From Kluyvera sp040932435 (GTDB lineage: Bacteria > Pseudomonadota > Gammaproteobacteria > Enterobacterales > Enterobacteriaceae), in assembly GCF_040932435.1 (NCBI RefSeq), contig NZ_JBFQGA010000006.1:248001-312000 (forward strand): DNA of 64,000 bases. Reading direction: 5' to 3'. Shown one piece after another: positions 33,436 through 41,002 of the stretch (position 1 is the stretch's first letter; every line of letters begins with the position of its first letter). The notes below the pieces were generated by a model. It saw only the letters and a program-made list of their open reading frames with translations, did no database searches and had not been told where the DNA came from. The position numbers and the translations under genes were made by a program.

Positions 33436-36222
33436 ATGAATGCTAAAAGGTTATCAATCTCAGCATTAATTGTTTTGTCCGCGCCTTCATTTTCTGCGGA
33501 TATCTCTTGGAATGGAACCTCTGGTGGGACATGGACGGACACATCGCGATGGAGCGTAGGGCGTGTCCCCGGTGCTGGCGATAACGCCACCATCAACGGT
33601 GCTGGGTTATTTATCACCGGGAATACACTGATCACAGCCGACAATGTGACATTGAATGGTAAGGGCAATCTGAGTTTTTTTGATACTGCCTCGGCAGGGA
33701 ACACCACCTACAATCTTACCGGCGTTCTTACCGGCAGTCGGCCCGGTTTACTCTCAAACTATATGATCTTTTTCGCTAACGCGACGGCAGGTAGCGCCAC
33801 CATGAATGTCAAAGGCATAGACTCAATCCTAAACACATTTTCTGATGCTGGCGTGGCCTTTTCTAACACGGCGAATGCCGCGCAGTCTGTTATCAATAAC
33901 AGTCATGAAGCGTCTACCTCGTTTAGCGTCAATGCATCTGCTGGGCAAGCAAATATCACGAATGATATTCAGGGTATGACGGGCTTCTACGGCAATTCCA
34001 CCGCAGGAACGGCCTCGATAACCAATAACAGCGGCGGATATACGGTCTTTAGTACATTAGGGAATACTGGGAGCGCAACGGTCGTCAACAATGCTGGGGG
34101 AGTATTAGATATCGCCAATGCTTCTAGTGACGTCACCTTGGGCGCGCTGTCTGGTGCCGGGAACGTTTATCTTGGCGCAAATACCCTCACCGTGGGCAGT
34201 TTGAATCTGTCGTCAACCGTTTCAGGTGTGATTTCTGACGGAATGAATGCTGTTGTACGTAAGCACTATACCGATTCGAATGTCATGATAAAGAGTAACC
34301 AAACTGGCGGAAGCTTAGTCAAAACGGGGGAGGGCGTGCTGGTATTGGCGGGCAATAATACCTATAGCGGTGGCACAACCTTAAAAGCGGGCGCGGTGCA
34401 GATTTCGCAGGACAGTAATTTGGGGAGCATAGATGGCGCGCTGACTTTCGACGGCGGTACGCTAAACACTACCCAAGACCTGACTATATCCCGCCTGATT
34501 AATGTCAGTATGGGTGGCGGACAATTTGTGGCGGCAAATGGATCGGTGGCTACGTTGAGCGGCGCTCTTGCCGGGGCGGGAAATCTGTCGATGAGTGCGG
34601 GCAAACAGACATTATTGAATGCGGACAGCAGCGGATACTCTGGCGTTTTAACCTTAAGCGCAGGAAATCTGAACGTAGATGGCGCGCTTGGCGGCTCCCT
34701 TATTGCGCAAAATGGAACGCTTGTTTCCGGTGAGGGTGAGCTGGGGAATGTGCAAATCGGTGATGGTGCAGCGCTAACGGTGGGTTCACTCGCATCTACC
34801 GCGCTCATGTCTGATCCCAGCCAGCTCAGTGTTAACGGCAGCCTGACGAATAACGGAATCGTGTCCCTTAGCCGGAGTCATACTCGCGCAGGCAGCGTAT
34901 TAACGGTTAGCGGTGATTATCAAGGCGGTTCAAATAGTGTGATTAATTTGAATACCACGTTAGGAGATGACAGCTCAACCACGGATCTATTGTCAATTGC
35001 TGGCGACAGTAGTGGCAGTAGCAATGTGTACGTCACCAATACTGGAGGGACAGGGGCGAAGACAATAGAAGGCATCGAAGTGATTAGCGTTGCCGGACAG
35101 TCAAATGCGAATTTTATCCAAGGAGGGCGTATTGTTGCTGGCGCATATGATTACTTCTTGCGCCGAGGCGCGGGAACCAAAGATAAGAACTGGTATTTAA
35201 CCAGTTTTTACACGCCACAAGGAACATCGATTAGTGTAGCTCCCGAAGTCCCTGCCTACCGTCCAGAATTAGCCAGCTATACCGCCAATCAGGCTGCAGC
35301 GAATACATTGTTCATTCATCAGCTGAACGATCGGGAAGGCGGGGCAACGTATGTCGATCCGCAAAATGGTCCAAACGCTTCGCCCTCGCTGTGGCTGCGA
35401 CAAAGCGGTGGGCATACCCGTTTTAGTGATAGCAGCGACCAGTTAGATACGATCGCAAACCGATATGTTGTCCAGCTTGGCGGCTCTCTGGTACAGGGTT
35501 CCTTCAACGGTGAAGACCACTGGAATGCAGGCATGATGGCCGGATACGGCAATGTCAGCAGCCATTCAACGGCCAATCCTCAGGGCTACAGTTCGCGTGG
35601 CTCGGTTGACGGCTACAGTGCGGGCATCTATGCGACCTGGTACCAAAATGCCACGAAGCAGACGGGTCTTTATGTTGATACTTGGGGTGTTTACAGCTGG
35701 TTCAACAATAGTGTTAACGGACAGGGTTTGCCCTCGGAAGACTATGATAGTAAAGGATTCACGTGGTCGATAGAATCCGGCTATGCATGGCAACTCACCG
35801 ACTCTCCTCGCAGCGCTTTGTACCTCCAGCCGCAGGCTCAGCTCGTCTATATGGGCGTTAATGCAGATAACGTGACGGAAGTTAATGGTACTCAGGTGCA
35901 AAGTATTGGTCAGGATAATGTACAAACACGGCTTGGCGCGCGGCTGTTTATACGCGGTCATAGCCACCTTGATGACAATAAGGACCGTGAGTTTTCACCT
36001 TTTGTTGAAGCTAACTGGCTACATAACACGAATGCGTTTGGTACGAGAATGAACGGTGTTAGCGATTATCAGAGCGGCGCGCGCAACATGGCTGAAATGA
36101 AAGCGGGTGTTGAAGGTGTTGTTACCCAACGCGTTAATCTTTGGGGCGGCGTTGGCGTCCGCGTCGGTGATAAGGGGTACAGCGATACGATGGGGCAGAT
36201 AGGCGTGAAGTACCGCTTCTAG
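33436..36222 (+). CDS. Autotransporter outer-membrane beta-barrel protein (type Va)
   Basis: The 928-residue protein has a signal peptide (cleavage after SFSA near residue 21). A Gly/Ser/Thr/Asn-rich passenger of about 600 residues follows, predicted to be a beta-helix. It contains an autotransporter-associated strand repeat of the form LVKTGEGVLVLAGNNTYSGG near 296-315. The linker ELASYTANQAAANTLFIHQL leads into a C-terminal beta barrel of about 280 residues, ending in the canonical KYRF. The passenger likely reaches the cell surface as an adhesin; no protease triad was recognised. The gene stands alone between yniD and thrS, an accessory insertion, with AAGG before the ATG. Confidence 0.9.
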   Translation: MNAKRLSISALIVLSAPSFSADISWNGTSGGTWTDTSRWSVGRVPGAGDNATINGAGLFITGNTLITADNVTLNGKGNLSFFDTASAGNTTYNLTGVLTGSRPGLLSNYMIFFANATAGSATMNVKGIDSILNTFSDAGVAFSNTANAAQSVINNSHEASTSFSVNASAGQANITNDIQGMTGFYGNSTAGTASITNNSGGYTVFSTLGNTGSATVVNNAGGVLDIANASSDVTLGALSGAGNVYLGANTLTVGSLNLSSTVSGVISDGMNAVVRKHYTDSNVMIKSNQTGGSLVKTGEGVLVLAGNNTYSGGTTLKAGAVQISQDSNLGSIDGALTFDGGTLNTTQDLTISRLINVSMGGGQFVAANGSVATLSGALAGAGNLSMSAGKQTLLNADSSGYSGVLTLSAGNLNVDGALGGSLIAQNGTLVSGEGELGNVQIGDGAALTVGSLASTALMSDPSQLSVNGSLTNNGIVSLSRSHTRAGSVLTVSGDYQGGSNSVINLNTTLGDDSSTTDLLSIAGDSSGSSNVYVTNTGGTGAKTIEGIEVISVAGQSNANFIQGGRIVAGAYDYFLRRGAGTKDKNWYLTSFYTPQGTSISVAPEVPAYRPELASYTANQAAANTLFIHQLNDREGGATYVDPQNGPNASPSLWLRQSGGHTRFSDSSDQLDTIANRYVVQLGGSLVQGSFNGEDHWNAGMMAGYGNVSSHSTANPQGYSSRGSVDGYSAGIYATWYQNATKQTGLYVDTWGVYSWFNNSVNGQGLPSEDYDSKGFTWSIESGYAWQLTDSPRSALYLQPQAQLVYMGVNADNVTEVNGTQVQSIGQDNVQTRLGARLFIRGHSHLDDNKDREFSPFVEANWLHNTNAFGTRMNGVSDYQSGARNMAEMKAGVEGVVTQRVNLWGGVGVRVGDKGYSDTMGQIGVKYRF

Positions 36223-36546
36223 CGTTAAAAATTTAAATATCATACCGAGCTCCTCCCTTATATTTCTCAGCATCTTGGATAAGCAAGGGGATCTGCATCA
36301 TTTGTAACCGGTAGGATAGAGCATCAGTTCTCATACTGAATTCACGCTTTTCTGACAAGTCCATGGCGTGTACACTGGTGGCTCGGTATCAGACAGTTAA
36401 TGCGGGTACGTTTGGATTTTATCCATACAAAGTACACACTTAGCAGAGTGAAGCTCAGAAACGCATTTAACCATCTGATATTTTTAAATAATTTAATTTT
36501 GTATGTGCTCTTTCGTGTGGGGCACCACTGCAAATAAGGACATTAA
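36223..36546 (+). promoter_or_regulatory. thrS promoter and long leader
   Basis: This 324-bp stretch without a gene leads into thrS. Its last 60 bp closely resemble the K-12 thrS leader, the autogenous translational operator. ThrRS binds it in competition with the ribosome. The Shine-Dalgarno is AAGGA. Confidence 0.75.
36505..36525 (+). promoter_or_regulatory. thrS operator stem-loop mimicking the tRNA-Thr anticodon arm
   Basis: The stem GTGCTC / GGGCAC carries a loop with TTCGTG, placing a CGU anticodon-like triplet in the loop. This is the known ThrRS-binding domain of the E. coli thrS mRNA. Confidence 0.75.
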
Positions 36547-38475
36547 ATGCCTGTAATTACCCTTCCTGATGGCAGCCAACGCCATTACGACCATGCCGTT
36601 AGCCCAATGGATGTTGCTCTGGATATTGGCCCTGGTCTTGCCAAAGCTACCATTGCTGGACGCGTGAACGGCGAGCTGGTTGATGCTTCCGATCTGATTG
36701 AAAACGATGCAACACTGTCTCTCATCACCGTAAAAGATGAAGATGGTATTGAAATCATTCGTCACTCAAGCGCACACCTGCTTGGCCATGCGATTAAACA
36801 GCTTTGGCCAAACACCAAAATGGCGATCGGCCCGGTTATCGACAACGGCTTCTATTATGACGTTGATCTTGACCATACGCTGACCCAGGAAGACATCGAC
36901 GCGCTCGAAAAACGTATGCATGAGCTCGCCGAGAAAAACTACGATGTTATCAAGAAGAAAGTGAGCTGGCATGAAGCCCGCGACACCTTCGTTTCTCGTG
37001 GTGAAACCTACAAGGTTTCTATTCTTGATGAAAATATTTCGCATGATGACAAGCCTGGCTTGTACCATCACGAAGAATACGTCGACATGTGCCGTGGTCC
37101 GCACGTGCCGAACATGCGTTTTTGTCACAACTTCAAGCTGATGAAAACCGCTGGCGCTTACTGGCGCGGCGATAGCAATAACAAGATGTTGCAGCGTATT
37201 TACGGTACCGCATGGGGCGATAAAAAAGCCCTCAATGCCTACCTGCTGCGACTGGAAGAAGCGGCAAAACGCGACCACCGTAAAATTGGTAAGCAGCTCG
37301 ACCTGTATCATATGCAGGAAGAAGCGCCGGGCATGGTGTTCTGGCACAATGACGGCTGGACAATTTTCCGTGAACTGGAAACCTTTGTGCGTTCCAAGCT
37401 CAAAGAGTACCAGTACCAGGAAGTAAAAGGTCCATTCATGATGGACCGCGTGCTGTGGGAAAAAACCGGTCACTGGGATAACTATAAAGACGCAATGTTC
37501 ACTACTTCTTCAGAGAACCGTGAATACTGCATCAAACCGATGAACTGCCCAGGGCACGTACAGATCTTCAACCAAGGTCTGAAATCCTACCGTGATCTGC
37601 CGCTTCGTATGGCCGAGTTCGGTAGCTGCCACCGTAACGAACCGTCAGGTGCTCTGCATGGCCTCATGCGCGTACGTGGGTTTACTCAAGATGACGCCCA
37701 TATCTTCTGTACTGAAGAGCAGGTGCGTGATGAAGTGAACGCATGTATTCGTTTAGTCTATGATATGTACAGCACTTTCGGTTTCGAAAAAATCGTGGTC
37801 AAACTTTCAACGCGTCCGGAAAAACGTATCGGTAGCGATGAAACATGGGACCGTGCTGAGGCCGATTTGGCTGTGGCGCTGGAAGAAAACAATATCCCGT
37901 TTGAATATCAACTGGGAGAAGGTGCCTTCTACGGTCCGAAAATTGAATTTACCCTTTATGACTGCCTCGATCGTGCATGGCAGTGCGGTACTGTACAGTT
38001 AGACTTCTCTCTGCCGTCTCGTCTGAGCGCCTCTTATATTGGCGAAAACAACGAACGTCAGGTACCGGTGATGATTCACCGCGCAATTCTGGGTTCACTG
38101 GAGCGCTTCATTGGCATCCTGACCGAAGAATTTGCCGGTTTCTTCCCAACCTGGATTGCACCAGTGCAGGTTGTGGTTATGAATATCACTGATTCTCAGT
38201 CTGAATATGTCAACGAATTGACTCGTAAACTGCAAAATGCGGGTATTCGTGTAAAAGCAGACTTGAGAAATGAGAAGATTGGCTTTAAAATCCGCGAGCA
38301 CACTTTACGTCGTGTCCCTTACATGTTGGTCTGTGGCGACAAAGAGGTAGAAGCAGGCAAAGTTGCCGTGCGTACCCGTCGTGGCAAAGACTTGGGCAGC
38401 CTGGACGTAAATGAAGTTATCGAGAAGCTGCAACAAGAGATTCGCAGCCGCAGTCTAAAACAACTGGAGGAATAA
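36547..38475 (+). CDS. thrS: Threonyl-tRNA synthetase
   Basis: ThrRS charges tRNA-Thr and edits Ser-tRNA-Thr. At 642 residues it is the same length as in E. coli. Domains in order are TGS (about 1-61), editing domain (about 63-224, with HSSAHLLGHA carrying the active-site histidines), class II catalytic core (about 240-535, with the zinc ligands in MNCPGH near 333-338 and later histidines) and anticodon-binding domain (536-642). It is the first gene of the thrS-infC-rpmI-rplT cluster, autoregulated through its leader. Confidence 0.99.
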   Translation: MPVITLPDGSQRHYDHAVSPMDVALDIGPGLAKATIAGRVNGELVDASDLIENDATLSLITVKDEDGIEIIRHSSAHLLGHAIKQLWPNTKMAIGPVIDNGFYYDVDLDHTLTQEDIDALEKRMHELAEKNYDVIKKKVSWHEARDTFVSRGETYKVSILDENISHDDKPGLYHHEEYVDMCRGPHVPNMRFCHNFKLMKTAGAYWRGDSNNKMLQRIYGTAWGDKKALNAYLLRLEEAAKRDHRKIGKQLDLYHMQEEAPGMVFWHNDGWTIFRELETFVRSKLKEYQYQEVKGPFMMDRVLWEKTGHWDNYKDAMFTTSSENREYCIKPMNCPGHVQIFNQGLKSYRDLPLRMAEFGSCHRNEPSGALHGLMRVRGFTQDDAHIFCTEEQVRDEVNACIRLVYDMYSTFGFEKIVVKLSTRPEKRIGSDETWDRAEADLAVALEENNIPFEYQLGEGAFYGPKIEFTLYDCLDRAWQCGTVQLDFSLPSRLSASYIGENNERQVPVMIHRAILGSLERFIGILTEEFAGFFPTWIAPVQVVVMNITDSQSEYVNELTRKLQNAGIRVKADLRNEKIGFKIREHTLRRVPYMLVCGDKEVEAGKVAVRTRRGKDLGSLDVNEVIEKLQQEIRSRSLKQLEE

Positions 38476-38478
38476 GGT

Positions 38479-39021
38479 ATTAAAGGCGGAAAACGAGTTC
38501 AAACGGCACGTCCGAATCGTATCAATGGCGAGATTCGCGCCCTAGAAGTTCGCTTAACAGGTCTGGAAGGCGAAGCTTTGGGTATTGTGAGTCTGAGAGA
38601 AGCAATCGAAAAGGCTGAAGAAGCTGGAGTAGATTTAGTTGAAATCAGCCCTAACGCCGAACCGCCAGTTTGTCGTATCATGGACTACGGCAAGTTCCTT
38701 TATGAAAAAAGTAAGTCTTCTAAGGAACAGAAGAAAAAGCAAAAAGTTATCCAGGTTAAGGAAATCAAATTCCGTCCTGGTACCGATGATGGCGACTACC
38801 AGGTAAAACTCCGCAGCCTGGTACGCTTTCTCGAAGAGGGCGATAAGGCCAAGATCACACTGCGTTTCCGCGGTCGTGAGATGGCCCACCAACAGATTGG
38901 TATGGAAGTGCTCACGCGCGTCCGTGACGATCTGAGTGAACTGGCAGTAGTCGAATCCTTCCCAACGAAGATCGAAGGCCGCCAGATGATCATGGTGCTC
39001 GCTCCTAAGAAGAAACAGTAA
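38479..39021 (+). CDS. infC: Translation initiation factor IF-3 (ATT start)
   Basis: IF-3 binds the 30S subunit, blocks premature 50S joining and checks start-codon choice. The protein is 180 residues when started at the ATT three bases after the thrS stop, giving KGGKRVQTARPNRING after the initiator. AAGGT precedes it at close spacing. Use of AUU is the well-known autoregulatory device: IF-3 discriminates against its own rare start codon. The downstream ATG would remove the first 33 residues and is rejected. Motifs include EPPVCRIMDYGKFLYE in the linker region and REMAHQQIG in the C-domain. Confidence 0.97.
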   Translation: MKGGKRVQTARPNRINGEIRALEVRLTGLEGEALGIVSLREAIEKAEEAGVDLVEISPNAEPPVCRIMDYGKFLYEKSKSSKEQKKKQKVIQVKEIKFRPGTDDGDYQVKLRSLVRFLEEGDKAKITLRFRGREMAHQQIGMEVLTRVRDDLSELAVVESFPTKIEGRQMIMVLAPKKKQ

Positions 39022-39040
39022 GGCCTTCAAGTAGCAATGT

Positions 39041-39064
39041 CTGTGGAGCCTTCGGGCTTCACAG
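39041..39064 (+). promoter_or_regulatory. infC-rpmI hairpin, likely part of the L20 control region
   Basis: The stem CTGTGGAGCC / GGCTTCACAG (one G-T wobble) has a TTCG tetraloop in the rpmI leader. In E. coli, ribosomal protein L20 represses rpmI-rplT through leader structures here. Confidence 0.6.
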
Positions 39065-39117
39065 GTGTTGTTCGCCTATGTTTCGTTTATTAACAATGCG
39101 AAGTGGAAGTTATTAAA

Positions 39118-39315
39118 ATGCCAAAAATTAAGACCGTACGCGGTGCTGCTAAGCGCTTCAAAAAAACCGGTAAAGGTGGTTTTAAGCACAAGCGCGCTAA
39201 CCTGCGTCACATTCTGACTAAGAAAGCTACCAAGCGTAAACGTCACCTGCGTCCAAAAGCCATGGTTTCCAAAGGCGATCTGGGCCTGGTAATCGCGTGC
39301 CTGCCGTACGCATAA
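39118..39315 (+). CDS. rpmI: 50S ribosomal protein bL35
   Basis: This is a 65-residue basic ribosomal protein (MPKIKTVRGAAKRFKKTGKG), identical in plan to E. coli L35. I use the ATG at 39118, preceded by GGAAG, and reject an upstream in-frame start. It lies between infC and rplT. In E. coli, translation of rpmI and rplT is coupled and repressed by L20. Confidence 0.98.
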   Translation: MPKIKTVRGAAKRFKKTGKGGFKHKRANLRHILTKKATKRKRHLRPKAMVSKGDLGLVIACLPYA

Positions 39316-39364
39316 GTCGTTTAACTTTTAACTTTTTAATTAGAATAGATACAGGAGAGCACAT

Positions 39365-39721
39365 ATGGCTCGCGTAAAACGTGGTGTAGTTGCCCGTGCA
39401 CGTCACAAGAAAATTTTGAAACAAGCTAAAGGCTACTACGGTGCGCGTTCTCGCGTATACCGCGTTGCCTTCCAGGCTGTTATCAAAGCAGGTCAGTACG
39501 CTTATCGTGACCGTCGTCAGAAAAAGCGTCAGTTCCGTCAACTGTGGATTGCGCGTATCAACGCAGCAGCACGTCAGAACGGTATTTCTTACAGCAAATT
39601 CATCAATGGCCTGAAAAAAGCCTCTGTTGAAATCGACCGTAAGATCCTGGCTGACATCGCAGTATTCGACAAAATCGCGTTCACCGCGTTAGTTGAAAAA
39701 GCGAAAGCAGCACTGGCGTAA
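39365..39721 (+). CDS. rplT: 50S ribosomal protein bL20
   Basis: This is a 118-residue basic protein needed early in 50S assembly and the autogenous repressor of rpmI-rplT in E. coli. MARVKRGVVARARHKKILKQ is at the N-terminus, the RNA-binding extended arm. An AGGAGAG ribosome-binding site precedes the ATG. A terminator follows, before the pheM leader. Confidence 0.99.
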   Translation: MARVKRGVVARARHKKILKQAKGYYGARSRVYRVAFQAVIKAGQYAYRDRRQKKRQFRQLWIARINAAARQNGISYSKFINGLKKASVEIDRKILADIAVFDKIAFTALVEKAKAALA

Positions 39722-39730
39722 GCCAGTTGG

Positions 39731-39757
39731 AAGAGGGAGCTAGTCTCCCTCTTTTCA
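39731..39757 (+). terminator. rplT terminator
   Basis: The stem AAGAGGGAG / CTCCCTCTT with a short loop is followed by TTTTCATTT, ten bases after the rplT stop. Confidence 0.8.
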
Positions 39758-39844
39758 TTTCAACTGCATCAATACGTTGACATTTATTCCCGTAGCCCTT
39801 TCAATAAAGGTTCTACGATCTTTACCACACAAGGTAACGCAAGC

Positions 39845-39889
39845 ATGAATGCTGCTATTTTCCGCTTCTTTTTTTACTTTAGCACCTGA
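39845..39889 (+). CDS. pheM: Phenylalanyl-tRNA synthetase operon leader peptide
   Basis: The 14-residue peptide [14 protein letters not shown] is identical to that of E. coli. Five Phe codons, three in a row, make the ribosome stall when Phe-tRNA is scarce and so favour the antiterminator. A candidate promoter with TTGACA at 39777 lies upstream. Confidence 0.96.
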
Positions 39890-39891
39890 AA

Positions 39892-39962
39892 CCAGGAGGC
39901 TTGCGCGTGAAAGAAGAAACGGAAAACAGCGCCAGAAAGCCTCCTGATGGAGGCTTTTTTTG
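39892..39962 (+). terminator. pheST attenuator (terminator with competing antiterminator)
   Basis: The terminator stem AAAGCCTCC / GGAGGCTTT (39936-39957), loop TGAT, is followed by a T run. The upstream segment GGAGGCTT (39895-39902) can pair with the left arm of the terminator instead, forming the antiterminator. This is the classical Phe-controlled attenuation layout. Confidence 0.9.
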
Positions 39963-40003
39963 TTTATGACGCTTACGAATATCGCCACATAACGAGGAAA
40001 ACC

Positions 40004-40987
40004 ATGTCACATCTCGCAGAGCTGGTTGCCAGTGCAACGGCCGCCATTAACCAGGCTTCAGATGTTGCCGCGTTAGACAACGTCCGCGTCGAATATTTGG
40101 GTAAGAAAGGGCACCTGACCCTTCAAATGACCACCCTGCGCGAGCTGCCGCCGGAAGAGCGTCCAGCAGCCGGTGCGGTGATTAACGAAGCGAAAGAGCA
40201 GGTACAACAAGCGCTGAATGCGCGTAAAGCGAACCTTGAAAGCGCGGCACTGAATGCGCGTCTGGCTGCGGAGACTATCGATATCTCGCTGCCGGGTCGT
40301 CGTATTGAAAACGGTGGCCTGCACCCGGTTACCCGTACCATCGACCGTATTGAAAGTTTCTTCGGTGAGCTCGGTTTTACCGTTGCGACGGGCCCGGAAA
40401 TCGAAGATGACTATCACAACTTCGATGCGCTGAATATTCCGGCACACCACCCGGCACGTGCTGACCACGACACTTTCTGGTTTGATGCTACGCGCCTGCT
40501 GCGCACCCAGACCTCAGGCGTGCAGATCCGCACCATGAATGGCCAAGAGCCGCCAATCCGTATTATCGCGCCAGGCCGCGTATATCGTAACGACTACGAC
40601 CAGACGCACACCCCAATGTTCCACCAGATGGAAGGCCTGATTGTTGATAAAAACATCAGCTTTACCAACCTGAAGGGGACTATTCACGATTTCCTGCGCA
40701 ACTTCTTCGAGGAAGATCTGCAAATTCGTTTCCGTCCATCCTACTTCCCGTTCACCGAACCGTCTGCTGAAGTCGATGTGATGGGCAAAAACGGTAAATG
40801 GTTGGAAGTTCTGGGTTGCGGCATGGTGCACCCGAATGTTCTGCGCAACGTCGGTATTGACCCGGAAGTATACTCCGGCTTCGCCTTTGGTATGGGCATG
40901 GAGCGTCTGACCATGCTGCGTTACGGCGTCACCGATTTACGTGCGTTCTTCGAAAACGATCTGCGTTTCCTCAAACAGTTTAAATAA
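40004..40987 (+). CDS. pheS: Phenylalanyl-tRNA synthetase alpha subunit
   Basis: PheS provides the catalytic site of the alpha2-beta2 PheRS. It is 327 residues from the ATG giving MSHLAELVASATAAINQAS, with GAGGAAA upstream; a longer frame reaching into the attenuator is rejected. The N-terminal coiled-coil arm (about 1-85) is followed by the class II catalytic core, with motif 2 around PGRVYRNDYDQTHTPMFHQ and motif 3 at GFAFGMGMERLTML. It is attenuated by the pheM leader and lies 15 bp before pheT. Confidence 0.99.
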   Translation: MSHLAELVASATAAINQASDVAALDNVRVEYLGKKGHLTLQMTTLRELPPEERPAAGAVINEAKEQVQQALNARKANLESAALNARLAAETIDISLPGRRIENGGLHPVTRTIDRIESFFGELGFTVATGPEIEDDYHNFDALNIPAHHPARADHDTFWFDATRLLRTQTSGVQIRTMNGQEPPIRIIAPGRVYRNDYDQTHTPMFHQMEGLIVDKNISFTNLKGTIHDFLRNFFEEDLQIRFRPSYFPFTEPSAEVDVMGKNGKWLEVLGCGMVHPNVLRNVGIDPEVYSGFAFGMGMERLTMLRYGVTDLRAFFENDLRFLKQFK

Positions 40988-41002
40988 GGGCAGGAAAAAA
41001 CA

